Assembly: GCA_963921215.1 (NCBI GenBank)
Contig: OY992517.1
Location: 3,534,001 to 3,598,000, forward strand
DNA from: Scoparia ambigualis
Lineage: Eukaryota; Arthropoda; Insecta; Lepidoptera; Crambidae
Length of the DNA stretch: 64,000 nucleotides
Reading direction: 5' to 3'
Shown here: piece by piece, positions 10,304 through 21,552 of the stretch
Layout of the letters: each line of letters starts with the position of its first letter
How positions within the stretch are numbered: the stretch's first letter is position 1
Notes under the pieces: model-generated
Database searches by the model: none
The model's input: only the letters and a program-made list of their open reading frames with translations
Told to the model about the DNA's origin: nothing
Program-made: the position numbers and the translations under genes

Positions 10304-11139
10304 GTATTTGTAATTTATTAGCTTTGGTTGATTCGCAGTACTGGTGTTATTTTTTCCAGTCTTTTAACTACTTACTGTACGTCAACATTACCATTTATTA
10401 ACACTAGATAAATCTGTCACCAAATAGATAAGGTAGATTTAATGCCAATTAAGTTCAAATAGTTCATGATTTCTTTTTACCAGTTCTGGGAGGCTCTTAT
10501 ACAACGAAATCTTTTTTCATAAGTACCTTAGGTACTTAGCGCTTCCTAGTGCTTAAGTCCCGATCGCTTTTGTTGCCAAAACACGACTCGAATCACGTAG
10601 TCGGCTGCCGGCAATCTCGCGAATAATACAAAGATAATTCCGAGTCGAGAGCTCTTGTTCTCTTTCATTTTTATCTAGAGTCCAGCCCTGAGGCGGTGAC
10701 TACAGCTTCGATGTTGAGCGAATATAACATAGAAACAAAACTGCGTTGTATACCCCGATTGCCATACTCAGCCAGCCGGTGCCGTGGTAAGATTCTGCCC
10801 AGAATCTTACTGGATGGCGACAGCTCTAATACCTATTTCTGCCGCCGAGCAGCATGACATTGCTGCGTTCCGGTTTAAAGGGTACTAAAGCTATAACTAA
10901 CAGGGCATAGAGACTTAAAACTAAAGATTCAGGTTCGGGATTGCACGCGTGCGTCGGTGTCGAGCGGGTCTATGGGCTGTGGTGGCCGGTTAGCTGCTCA
11001 CTTGCTATTGGTTGTTATGCGAGTTGCTGGGTGGGAACTAAATGGACCGACTACACCATAGTTCCTTGCAGTGGGATGCTACGGCCCCTTGCTGCTTTGA
11101 AGGCGACCAATAGTCGCTGCAGCGAGCCAACAGATTTTT
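10304..11139. other. No supported gene
   Basis: Mixed composition with a short inverted word pair (GTAAGATTCTG / CAGAATCTTAC, 10,786-10,811). Open frames are short and unrecognised, including the 69-codon one at 10,941-11,150. Confidence 0.4.
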
Positions 11140-11600
11140 TCTTTTTTTGATTTATTATTAATAATTCTTGGATTAAAATATACAGTTGTGTTTTGAGGCT
11201 TCACAGAAAAAACGGTATTCTTCGAATAAGTAAAATAATCTTGCATGAAAGCAAATTGCATTAAACCAAGATTATGGTTGCCTCATATATATTGAAACTT
11301 ATATTTTCTTACATTAAAAAAAAATAATCTTAAACTGATATTTGAAATAATCTTGAAATAAAACAATTCTTGATTGATTTAAAATAATACATCTTTAACC
11401 AAGAATTAGAAGTATTCTTAATGTAAGTTGATAATTTCTCTTGATGCAAGCTTAGGATGTATTTTTATTTTAAGAAAATATTGATTTCAATTCAGATAAG
11501 TTTATTTTAATTTGAGAAAATTATATCCTTAGACCAATAACTAATATTTTAAATTTCAATTTATCAATTTATGCTACCTTCAATAAGGAAAAAGCTTTCT
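11140..11600. repeat. A/T-rich arm with repeated AATCTTG-type words
   Basis: Words such as AATAATCTTGAAATAA, AATTCTTGATTG, ACCAAGATTATGG and AACCAAGAATTAG recur every 15-30 bp in both orientations. A similar stretch lies at 20,740-21,180, beyond the nested hAT insertion. Confidence 0.4.
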
Positions 11601-12436
11601 TGTTCCGGGAAAAATATTCCTTCATTCCTTGCAATAAGGGTGAGTAAAACTACCGTGGACGGTTGAGTGGTTATAGTCTTAAATGCATTTAAATGTTAGT
11701 TAGTTAGTACTTATTAAATTTTATTTTACAAAAATCATTCTTGCAGGAATCATATGTCCTCTACCTCTAACGAGACTTTAAGAGTACTGAAAGGTAGGTA
11801 TGGGCGTTATTTAACGTAATCAGTTTCAGTAACAGGTTATGCAGCCTGTAACGGAATCACTAGTTTCGGCTTGAACAATGAACCGGTGATTTTTCGTAAC
11901 CAGTTCCATAGAGCAACGACGTTATGTGCAGAGCGCGAGTAACGCCGACCGGTGACGAATGTGACCGACACAAAATAAAACGTAATGTAAAAATGAACAA
12001 AAAAACGTAATTTAAAAATGTGTAAAAGGCTAAAAAGAACTACTTATTAAAATTTTTCAATAATCAAAAGTTGTAAATAGACAGAAACGATACAAATTTG
12101 AATAACTTTTAAATCCTTTAAGTATGTGGAAATGTGTAAATAACTAAAATATTGTTGTTACGGCGAAAGGCGTTCGCAGTAACAGCGACGAAATAAAGGT
12201 TGTGGGCTGGGTAGGTATGGATAGTGAAGTACTTACAGGGATGATGAGTCACAGGAGCCGGGAGACGAGCTGACCACGGGCGGCGATGTAGTGGTGGGTT
12301 TCCTGGCGCACAGTCACTACACTACACAATGGGCATTTAGGCGTTCTCTTCACATTAGGTTCAGGAGTCACTATTAACCAAAGGCTGTGGCGTGCGCGGT
12401 AGCTAGCTAGCTTGCAGACGAGTCGGCGCGGTATAT

Positions 12437-13740
12437 TCACGAAGCGCGCGGCCGCGAGTCGCGCAGCGGTGGCGCCGCGGCAGATAGGCGGACGCGGTCG
12501 TCAACAACCGCTGAGTCAACCGCCTTACAGATGGCGGTATGGCTTGAATGGCCGTCCCGGCTTTGGCGGGAACATCCTCCGGGGGCCAGGGTGGGCTCAT
12601 CCAATGGGAGCCTGGCGATCCGGAATACAGGCCTCCGAAGATGTCCATTCGCGGTGTCCAGGTCTACCACCCGCACGACGCCATCCTTCCCAGGCAGGGT
12701 GCGAGCAATGCGCCCCAGTCTCCATTGGAGGGCAGGCAGGTTGTCCTCCTTGATGAGGACGAGCTCGCCAACTCGGGGAGGGGAGGATGGGGACAACCAT
12801 TTGGAGCGGGTTTGGAGGGTATGAAGGTAGGACCGGGTCCACAGCGTCCAGAAGCGCTGGGAAAGGGCCTGTACCATCTGGAATCGCCTACGTGTGGAGA
12901 TCGGCCTATCTTCCACGGATAGTTCGGGAAGGGCCGTTAGTGGGCGGCCTATGAGGAAATGTCCGGCTGTAAGCGGCTCAAAGTCTGAGGGATCAGACGA
13001 AAGTGGGCAGAGAGGTCTTGAGTTAAGGACCGCTTCGATCCGAGCTAAAAGTGTGGAGAATTCCTCGAATGTGAGGTGTTGTTCGCCAATTACGCGATAT
13101 AAAAGTTGCTTTGTTGATTTTACGTTGATCTCATGTAACGCACCAAACCATGGTCCCTTAGGGACGTTCAACAACCAAGTAATGTGCTGACCAGCGAGCT
13201 TGTGCGCAATCGTGTCATTATTCAAGGCAAGAAAGTTTTGTACTTCGATGAGCTGATTTCTAGGGCCTACATAATTTGTACCGCAGTCCGAGCGGATGAG
13301 AACCGGGGCACCGCGGCGTGCTATAAAACGCTGTAATGCCGCGAGGAACGCTTCCGTGCTGAGGTCCGAGACCGGTTCCAAATGAACCGCCTTAGTCGAG
13401 AGGCACACGAATATACAAAAGTACGCTTTTAAGAGTTTAACATTACGTAGGGTACTAGATTTAACGAGGAATGGGCCGGCAAAATCGGTCGTGACTTGAC
13501 TAAATACTGGCTGAGGCGTAACTCTATCGGCTGGCAGGTCGGCCATGAAGGACGCTTGCGGCTGGGCCCGGCCTCGAAAGCATCTAATGCATTTAAAGAC
13601 TCGGTGTCTAATAATACGGCGCGCGGACAATATCCAAAATTGTTGGCGTAGGATTGCGTGTAAGGTGTCAACGCCAGGGTGGCAGTGTATTTTGTGGTAG
13701 TGGTCAATGATCAGGTCTACAAGTGGGCTAGAGCTGGGAA
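12437..13740 (-). pseudogene. BEL/Pao integrase and C-terminal domain
   Basis: The frame downstream of the break has an HHCC zinc module (HYHKIHCH, then CIRC near 13,590), a DDE core with D in TTDFAGPF, D in IRSDCGTN and E in FGALHEINVKS, then a C-terminal domain typical of Pao elements (RWRLGRI and RVVDLDTANG words). The stop is at 12437. A frameshift at about 13,730-13,750, where the 10-mer TCATACTTCC occurs twice in a row, separates it from protease-RT-RNase H. The integrase would join cDNA ends to the target. The core residues survive, so decay is recent or limited. Confidence 0.85.
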
Positions 13741-16700
13741 GTATGAGGAAGTATGAGAGTCATATCGGATAGACGCATGGGACAGTCGTCCACCAACTCT
13801 AAGGAGCTCATCTTTAATGAGAGGTGACAGCCGCTGGAGTCTGACAGAGCAGATTTTGCCAGTTTGAAGGCGGTGGATGTCCTCTGCAAATTCATTGTGC
13901 TGAACACTGCGCACCCAGTAAAGTAGGGCCTCTCTTCGTTCACTGACGTACAAAGGGCCTGAGCGTCGCGAATCTGGGTGGTGTCTGCAGTTGTGCAGAA
14001 AGCGTTTTAGACAAGCTGTCACTCCGACGAGCTTGTCTAGTGAACTGAACCGAGTGAGCAGGTCAAAGTCAAGACCGGGCACTGTGACCAGTGACGGGAC
14101 GTGTTTGGGCTTAAGGCCGGGCAGGGCGTGATGGCCCAGAGCTAAGGGCATCGCAGGCCAAGACTCACAAGGCTGTCCAAGCCACGTGGGAGACCACCAT
14201 AGGTCGTGGGCTGACAGGGATTGCGCAGACATCCCTCTGCTTGCGCAATCTGCCGGGTTGAGCTCGGAAGGTACGTGTCGCCAGGTACATTCTGGTGAGC
14301 CTGAGCTGATTTTGACTACCCTGTTGGCTTCAAAGGGTTGAAGACGGTGAGGCGGTGTATTGAGCCAGGCCAGGACTATCGTACTGTCTGACCAACATAT
14401 GTGTTGTTGTATACTGATATGGGCCGATAACTGAACCGACACACGGATCATGAGCTGGGAGAGTAAAGTGGCGACCGACAACTCTAACTTGGGGATTGTG
14501 AGGCGATTCTTGATTGGTGCGACTCGCGACTTGGCGACAATCAAGTGTACCAAAGTATCTCCGGAGGGATCGAGCTCATGGAGGTAAACAACGGCGGCAA
14601 ACCCGGCTTCAGAGGCATCTGCAAACCCGTGAAGCGAGTATGCAGCTGAGCCTTTGTTTGCACAAATGTGCCGAGGGAAGCGAATGCTAGACAACAGCGG
14701 CAGATCCTCTGAGATGTGGTGCCACTCCGTTTGTACTTCAGAGGGAGTGGGCTTATCCCATTCCAGCTTCAGTAGCCACAATTGCTGAAGCAGCAGCTTT
14801 GCGCGGAAGATAACGGGAGAAACCCAGCCGTTTGGGTCATAAAGTGAGGCTACGGTGCTTAAAATAGACCGCTTTGTGACATGTGTGATGGGGGGCAGAG
14901 AGATGCGGTAGGTGAACTCGTTTGACTGAGGGCTCCACTGTATACCCAAGACCTTAATGGACGTCGATTCTGGGTTCATGTCGGAGTCCTTGGGCATGTC
15001 GCATTGGTTGTCGGGAAATCTCTCGAGCAGCTTAGGCGAGTTAGATGTCCACTTACTGAGCTGAAAGCCGCCTAGGTCTAGCAGACTTATCAACTCGTCC
15101 TGAAGTGCTTGGGCGGATTCAACTGTGTCATGACCACACAAGATGTCATCAACGAAGATAGACTTGCGAAGAACCTGAGCGGCTCCAGGGTAGCGATGAC
15201 CTTCATCATCAGCCAGCTGAAGCAGAGTGCGGATTGCATGGTATGGGCTTGATCTTAAGCCGTAGGTGACTGTATTGAGGCCGTAGGTGAGCAGAGGGTG
15301 ATCTGGTGAGGACCACCATAGTATCAGCTGATACCGTCTCTGGTCTGGGGCAACCAGCACATTTCTGAACATCCTCTGGATGTCAGTGCTGAAAACGACT
15401 GGATGCGTTCTGAAGGACATGATGATGTCCACAATGTCCTGTTGAAGGGCGGGGCCTGTGTGTAGGCATTCATTTATGCTGACACCATTGGAGCTTTTGC
15501 AGCTACCATCAAAAACAATGCGCAGCTTGTCCGACCCTGACTTAAATACGCCATGGTGAGGGATGTAGAAGTGAGGTTTATGGGCGAATGTATTTGGGTG
15601 ACAGGGAGCCATGTGCCCTAAGTCGATGTATTCGGCCATGAAGTCGACGTATTTAGAACGCAGAGACGGGTTCGCCATTAGCTTCTTCTCAATATTGAGG
15701 AATCTGCGTAATGCGATAGGGTGAGTTTTACCTATTTGAGGGGCGTCCTTTAGAAAGGGCAGAGCGACCGTATATCTGCCTGAGGGATCGCGTGTAGTGG
15801 TAGAGCGGAAGATTTCCTCGCATTGTTCCTCCATGGGATCATTATGAGTGTGAGATTGAGGGAGGGGCTCCTCAGACTCCCAGAACCTTTCCAGACTCTG
15901 ACGTATGTCCTGGGCTGATTCAGCTGAGTCTGGTTGTGAGCTGACGACGTGAGCTGAGTTAACCTGCTGCGCCGGCTGCGCATACAAGTCCTCAATGGGT
16001 CCTATCAACGCGAAGTCCAAAATCGTGCCGAAGGCTATGGGCTTGCCCGGGCCCAACGAGACCTTAGTCCCGTCCAACACCTGGCCAAGAACGTCCGACC
16101 CCAATAAGAGGTCGATCGGGGCTGGTGTGTGGTAAAGCTGGTCAGCCAATGGCACGGGTGGCTGGCCTAGTACGTGGGAAATGTTTGGTACCTTCTCTAA
16201 GGGAAGGTAGCCAGTGACGTTTTTTAAAATGTGAGCTGTGGCAGTGATTGTAGGAGTATCATTGTGAGTGGGTCGGCATACTATTGTTATTGCCGCCTTT
16301 GACTCATGTTTGTGCTGATTCCCAACTCCTGTAATTTTTAAAGAAGTGGGTTTTGATGGCAGGTTCAAAAGTCGTGCCATGCGTGACGTTATTAATGTCA
16401 GCATACTGCCACAGTCCAATAAAGCTCTGGCTGTGTGAAGATGGCCATGTACGTCCGCGACTCTTAGTGAGACGGTTGGCAACAAAATGGGTGTGCCAGT
16501 GGGCACAGAAGGTGAGTGAGCTGATTGAGTATCAGCTGAAATTGTATGAGCTGAGTATGTATCAGCTGTGTGGGCATGGGTTGACTGGGCATGGGCTAAA
16601 TCTACCTCTTCGCTAGGGTGCTCCGTGATAGTTGGGAGTCATAATTGCTGGCGGCGTTCGCGGGGCCTACCTGGCGAACCGGACCTGGGCGGGCTGGCTC

Positions 16701-16868
16701 TGTGAGCAGAGCTGGGTTGCACCTGTTTAGCCTGTGCGGGTTCGTGCCGCCTGCTGTGTCTGGGACGCTCCCTCGAGTGCTCTGTCAGCTGTGGTGGGGG
16801 TACATGTACAGACGACGAATGAGCTGAGTGCGTTGGGCCGTCTGGTCGATGGAGGGACGGAAGATTTT
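13717..16868 (-). pseudogene. BEL/Pao gag tail, protease, RT and RNase H
   Basis: A 929-codon frame runs from the ATG at 16506 to 13717. Its residues show protease motif LLDCGS (30-35), reverse transcriptase with D375 in FSTDIQRMF and the active-site box FVDD (451-454), and RNase H residues near D629 (GFADASEA), E675 (KLELS), D707 (CWSDST) and D753 (NPADCASRG). Upstream the same frame is open to a TGA near 16,640, with a serine/histidine-rich linker; beyond it lies a basic, proline-rich gag tail with no zinc knuckles. The frame ends at TAG 13717-13719, just before the integrase, which continues in another frame. These enzymes would mature Gag-Pol, copy RNA to DNA and degrade the template. The gag loss and frame breaks make it non-functional. 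Confidence 0.88.
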
Positions 16869-17113
16869 ACGTGACAACGTCTTTTTCTCGGTAGAATATT
16901 TATTGATATGAATATAATTAAATTGCACAATAGGAACAAGGAATTGAATGAAAATAAGAATTGCACAAATTTATCATAGTTGAGTGGGAGAGAGACGCAA
17001 GGCATTCGGCGGGCCTCTCTCTCGTTCGGTGACTCATCGTAACGTTACCCAGCGTTACACTTTTTCATAAGTGACTCCCAGCCGCAACCTAATTTAAGAC
17101 GTTGTCACGTCAA
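16866..17113. mobile_element. MITE with ACGTGACAACGTCTT ends
   Basis: ACGTGACAACGTCTT (16870-16884) and AAGACGTTGTCACGT (17097-17111) are exact inverted copies enclosing ~240 bp of AT-rich and pyrimidine-rich sequence. It begins where the BEL/Pao frame stops. No clear target duplication is visible, so a secondary deletion at this junction is possible. Confidence 0.65.
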
Positions 17114-17344
17114 AAACTTGTTTAAATTGTCACTAAGTCCTGATAACTAAATAACGGTAGCTAGCTACATCATACTCATGAGTGATAGGTCGGTTGGTGT
17201 CACCTAGTCAGGCTGTTAGGTTAATAAGCTCATTGTCAAAGCACTTGTAAAAATAACTGGTTACGAAAAATCACTCGTTTCAAAACAGGTGACTATATCG
17301 GAATAACTAGCACGTTTCGTTTTAATAAAATCACGTAACGACAC

Positions 17345-20300
17345 TAGGCAAGCGTCCGATATATCAAAACGAATTCAAAATCCGATTTCAAACACAAATC
17401 GATTCGTATCGATTTCTCAACTAGAAAATCTGATTTCAAAAATCGACCTAGCCGAACCAAACGTTAAAGATCTATGTATACCACGAAACGATATCACCAA
17501 ACGGATAATGTATCCAAACCAAACGCAAACTGACTGATGCGAAGAAATTCGCTCTCTCTCTTTCTAACCAATCGTAACATAGCTGAGTAAAAGGGATGGC
17601 GCGAATTTTGCGACTCAGATTTCGGTTTGTTGTTTACGGAAATAATATATTGCCATTTAAATATGCGTTCAATATCATCTTTACGGTTAAGAACTTAAAG
17701 ACTATATTTGCGAAATTATGCATTGATGTATTTTGGACGTTTATGGTTTGTTTAGTGTTTAATGTAAAGAAGTGTTTTCGTTTAGATGCAAATTTGACCT
17801 TGGGCGGTAACAAGTGCGCGCGTGCCGGTCAGTGAATTGCATTTGCCCATTTGTTTAATTTCGTGTTTGTTTAGAGTGGAGTAGAGTTAAGAATAAAGAC
17901 AATAATAATTAGTTAACTTAGTGAATTGTGTAGGTATATAAAATTGAAATAGTTTTAATTTGAATGAACAAGTTTTTAGGTTTAGACCTTTTAATTGATT
18001 AGACGAGCACTGTTTTGTTTTTCAAAATGTCGCGAAAACCCAGTGAAGTGTGGACTCATTTCGACAAAAAGGAAAATGCTCCTGGAGTTGCAGTTTGTAA
18101 ATATTGTAGTCAAAATATATCATATAAATCTACAACGGGTAACCTAGGAGCTCATTTAAAAAGATCTCACGCATCAATTTATTTGGCGCAAAAGACAAGT
18201 ACGGATTTAGGATGTAATAATCAACAAATTAGGACCGTTGAGTGTTTGGCGAGTACGTCTAAAGATACGGGTGGCTCGATTCCAGCTGCCGCGGTCGCTG
18301 CAAAGGAGACTAATAAAAGTTTAGAAGATCCGAAAACAGATCAGATTCTAACTCGAAAACGGCAAAGAACTTTACAAAATTATATTATAAAAAAAATGAC
18401 CCCAGAAGAAAATAAACGAGTTGATCGTGATTTGTTAGAGTTATTTATAACGGATTATCAACCTTTCCGCATAGTAGAAGACAAAGGTTTTAAAAAATTC
18501 GTGAAGAATATTCCGGGATACACGCTGCCTAGTAGGAAAAATATATCTTCTGCTATGATCCCGGCATTGTACCAAACGACATTAAGTGACGTAAAGACCA
18601 GAGTTTCTCTAGACGCTAGCAGTGTTTGTTTGACTACTGATTGTTGGACATCGTCGCAGACTGAAAGTTATATTGGCGTGACTGTGCATTACATTGATAA
18701 AAACTTTGAACCACAACAAATACTTTTAGAATGTAAAGGTCTTAACGAAACTCACACAAGTTCCAATTTAGCTAAAGAATTAAAGAGAGTGACGGACGAA
18801 TGGGATTTAACGAACAAAGTTAATTTTGCTATATCAGACAATGCTCGAAATATTGTCAAAGCGATAGAGACAGAGCTGGGGTGGAAGCATTATGGCTGTT
18901 ACGCCCATTCCCTTAATCTAATCGTGTCAGGGGCTCTAAGACCATTGGAAGATTTAATAGAAAATATTAAAAAAATAGTAGCTCATTTTAAACGTAGTAC
19001 AAATGCAACGGATATGCTTCTTGGATATCAATTAAAAAACATGATCGAATGTGGAGAACCAAAAAGGTTAATCCAACAAGTACCTACAAGGTGGAACTCT
19101 ACATTTTTTATGTTCCGCCGTTTCATCTTACTGAAGGAAGCGGTTAAACACTGCATGGCTCTTATTGAAAGAGAATGGCCCATTATACGTTCAGAGGACT
19201 GGGAAATCATGGAAGAGGTATGCAAAGTACTCCAGCCATTTGAAGAGGCTACTTCTTCAATGAGTGGAGATCAGTATCTCACAGGAAGTTTGGTCATCGT
19301 CATGACCAACTGCTTGAAGGACATTTGCGAAGATTTTTTGAATAAAGAAGAATATTGCGCATCATTCAACCAAGCTGTGATTGACGTAATTCGGAGTTTA
19401 AAATACGGATTGAAAGATAGATTTCAGGGAATAGAGCACAGCAAGACCTTCGGAGTGTGCACATTGTTGGACCCACGCTTTAAACTTGTGTGTTTTAAAA
19501 ATGAAAATGCGGTCTCAGAATTAAAAAAATATGTTCATGGCTTAATAATAGGCCTTCTAAATAATAAAAGAACTTCAGAAGCAAGCACTGATGAAGTTCA
19601 AGAAAAGCCCAGCGCAACCCTCAGTGCATGGGACAAATTTGACGACCTTTTAAAAAAAAAAAAACCTCAAGGAAGCGCTCAAGCAAGAGCTATACGTGAA
19701 TTGCAAATGTACATCAACGACGAAATGCTGACTAGAAAAAATACAGATGGTAATTGGAATAACCCCTCGCAGTGGTGGCGAGATCATAAAATAATTTATC
19801 CGCATTTGTCTGAAATTTATCGCACAAAATGCAATATTGTTGCGACCTCCGTTCCGTGCGAACGACTTTTTTCTAAGACGGGACTAATAATAAATGAAAA
19901 GAGGTGTCGTTTAAAGTCTTCAAAAGTCGAGCAACTTGCGTTTTTAAACGCAAATTTGAATCCAAATCGATTTGAAAAACAATAAAAACAAAAAAAAAAC
20001 AAAAGCAAAAAAACAAAACCAAAAAAAAAACGTTTGTGTATAAAGAAATCATTGTAAATATGGCGATTTTTAAATGCGCCGGAAAAGTTTTACGCGTAAA
20101 CAAAACTTTTCTGCTAGTCCTAAGCCTAGACTAAAGCATGAAGGAAAATCGTGCAAATTTCAATCTGATTCTCTCTTAGTGATACATGTGTTTTTGTCGT
20201 TAGCTAGTGATACGAAATCTAAGTACACAAGCGAATTGGCGATGCTAGGTGCTACTGAAATCGGATATCTAAAAACGGGTTTTGAAATCGATTTTGAAAT

Positions 20301-20353
20301 CTGAAATCGAATAAATATCAGTTTGCGTTCAAAACCAAAAACGCCCATCTCTA
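17345..20353 (+). mobile_element. Complete autonomous-looking hAT transposon
   Basis: The 3,009-bp element is flanked by the exact 8-bp duplication AACGACAC (17337-17344 and 20354-20361). Ends are TAGGCAAGCG and, as the complement, TAGAGATGGGCG, matching weakly as is common in hAT. Subterminal words TCCGATTTCAAA, TCTGATTTCAAA (left) and TTTGAAATCGATTTTGAAAT (right) form inverted subterminal repeats. It encodes one uninterrupted transposase. It sits only 7 bp inside the right end of an older hAT-type element. Confidence 0.88.
18027..19985 (+). CDS. hAT transposase with BED zinc finger, intact
   Basis: The frame encodes 652 residues from ATG at 18027 (MSRKPSEVWTHF); an in-frame TTG lies 12 bp upstream, but the ATG has the better context (AAAATG). 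An N-terminal BED finger is visible: W near 9, CKYC (about 25-28) and HLKRSH (about 45-50), expected to bind the subterminal DNA. The catalytic core includes TTDCWTSS, AISDNARN and YAHSLNLI; further on come a conserved TRWNST and the C-terminal hAT dimerisation region (VPCERLFSKTGLIINEKR). Length matches active hAT transposases and there is no stop or frameshift. It would excise and reinsert the surrounding element through an 8-bp staggered cut. A domesticated ZBED-like gene is unlikely because the element's ends and target duplications surround it. Confidence 0.93.
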   Translation: MSRKPSEVWTHFDKKENAPGVAVCKYCSQNISYKSTTGNLGAHLKRSHASIYLAQKTSTDLGCNNQQIRTVECLASTSKDTGGSIPAAAVAAKETNKSLEDPKTDQILTRKRQRTLQNYIIKKMTPEENKRVDRDLLELFITDYQPFRIVEDKGFKKFVKNIPGYTLPSRKNISSAMIPALYQTTLSDVKTRVSLDASSVCLTTDCWTSSQTESYIGVTVHYIDKNFEPQQILLECKGLNETHTSSNLAKELKRVTDEWDLTNKVNFAISDNARNIVKAIETELGWKHYGCYAHSLNLIVSGALRPLEDLIENIKKIVAHFKRSTNATDMLLGYQLKNMIECGEPKRLIQQVPTRWNSTFFMFRRFILLKEAVKHCMALIEREWPIIRSEDWEIMEEVCKVLQPFEEATSSMSGDQYLTGSLVIVMTNCLKDICEDFLNKEEYCASFNQAVIDVIRSLKYGLKDRFQGIEHSKTFGVCTLLDPRFKLVCFKNENAVSELKKYVHGLIIGLLNNKRTSEASTDEVQEKPSATLSAWDKFDDLLKKKKPQGSAQARAIRELQMYINDEMLTRKNTDGNWNNPSQWWRDHKIIYPHLSEIYRTKCNIVATSVPCERLFSKTGLIINEKRCRLKSSKVEQLAFLNANLNPNRFEKQ

Positions 20354-20376
20354 AACGACACATATCTACTGAAAGG

Positions 20377-20739
20377 ACACTCACTCACTCAGTAACTCGA
20401 TAGACCAAGAATGTTCCAAATATACTTGGAAGCAACCTCAGTGCAAGATTCAACACGTTAAAAAAAAAACAGATCCGTACTTATACTATTGATGAAACGA
20501 AACCATAGCGCGATGCAGGAATCAGTACAGCGCCATCTAGGGCGTCATTGTTGTCGTCACTTTGTCCACTAATTTTTTATCTGGCAGCTACAGGCCTAAT
20601 CTCAAACAGTACAAACGGTTTAAACTTGCTTTGCATGGCGCGCACACTCACAATATCGTTAGGTAAGCGTGGGTTGACATATCAAAAAAACAATTTTTGG
20701 TAAAGATAACTAGTTACTGAGTTAAAATATTTTTATCTT
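20377..20739. other. Spacer, no gene
   Basis: No coding frame. It holds one exact match to the insect CTCF core at 20530-20539, described separately. Confidence 0.4.
20530..20539 (-). promoter_or_regulatory. CTCF-like motif
   Basis: On the minus strand the site reads TAGATGGCGC, matching the insect CTCF core YAGRKGGCGC at all ten positions. A 10-mer of this degeneracy can occur by chance in 64 kb, so only the motif match is claimed. Confidence 0.3.
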
Positions 20740-21180
20740 TTTTCAATATTTTATTTAATTGAAACAAGGTACTATAATATTTTGTAGCAAACCAGGATAT
20801 TTACTCAAAACAAGATTAGATGTCATTAGTTCAAGAGATATTTTTTTAAATTTGCTCAAGATATGATTCAAGATAATGTTTTCTTCATCTAATGAATTGT
20901 ACCTATCATTGTGATAAAAAAAACTTTCAGTTTGAAATAAGGATTTCATTGTATTAAAGCAATAACATTTGAACTTCTTAGATTAATTTTACTTATTCTT
21001 CATTGAAAATATTTTTTCTTGATTGTAAAAATGCAACAAGAAAATATATCTTTTGTTTTAAGACTGCCAATATCTAAAAATGAATAAACATTACTTGTAT
21101 TAAGACAATTTTCCTTAAAATAACGTAATATGTCAAGAAAACTATTTTTCTTGCTTTGAGAAATCCTTTTTATCTGTGTT
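20740..21180. repeat. A/T-rich arm with repeated CAAGAT words
   Basis: Words AAACAAGATTAG, CTCAAGATATG, TTCAAGATAATG, TTTTCTTGATTG and GTCAAGAAAACT recur every 15-30 bp. The composition matches the arm at 11,140-11,600 on the other side of the hAT nest, with CAAGAT commoner first here. Confidence 0.4.
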
Positions 21181-21552
21181 GTTTGACCCAACAGATAATT
21201 AAGTGTGTTATGTGGTAGTAGCGACCGCCCGCGACTTGCACCCGTGTCCTGTCTATCATAAAAAAACGTCATCCAAACAGTGACAGATGCTTTTTTGATT
21301 TGAATTTTGAATGCCGATTCATGCGCCCGCACATTTTTGAAATAGTACAAACTCTGTTATTAATAAACGTTGATTAAAGTTACACTTAGGATTAAATTGA
21401 CGCTGTCTCTGTCTGTCTTCTTCAACAAAAACGAGACAGCATCACTTTAAACCGAGGTGTTACATTTGACCATTTTTATTAATGACGGGGACACGACAGG
21501 ATTTATGAATTACCTGTGTACTAAATCAGTTTGGCCCTTTCAGCGTAATTTA

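Larger units (their letters stand above)
12437..16868 (-). mobile_element. BEL/Pao retrotransposon fragment without LTRs
   Basis: On the minus strand the order is gag tail, aspartic protease, reverse transcriptase, RNase H, integrase and a C-terminal extension, as in BEL/Pao elements. The main gag body is missing: the frame upstream of the protease ends at a stop near 16,870, where an unrelated inverted-repeat element begins. I found no direct terminal repeats between 11.9-12.4 and 16.9-17.3 kb. The segment is clearly more GC-rich than its surroundings. Confidence 0.85.
11795..20368. mobile_element. Outer hAT-type element containing later insertions
   Basis: The outer ends are TAGGTATG (11795) and CATATCTA (20368), inverted with one mismatch and flanked by the exact 8-bp duplication CTGAAAGG (11787-11794 and 20369-20376). 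After removing the inner hAT (17345-20353 plus one AACGACAC), the two ends face each other, and a perfect 20-bp inverted word AACTGGTTACGAAAAATCAC (11886-11905 complement; 17255-17274) lies 91 and 77 bp from the ends. An 8-bp duplication and TAG ends fit hAT. About 5.56 kb remains without the inner hAT, mostly BEL/Pao pol; no transposase of its own is visible. Confidence 0.75.

Noticed and set aside
12412..12922. Plus-strand frames over the BEL/Pao integrase end
   Set aside because: Shadow frames of a GC-rich coding region on the other strand; no domains.
11795..17344. LTRs for the BEL/Pao segment
   Set aside because: Only CGGTAGCTAGCTA (near 12,397 and 17,154) recurs directly. Thirteen bases without TG...CA ends or a tRNA primer site are not enough.
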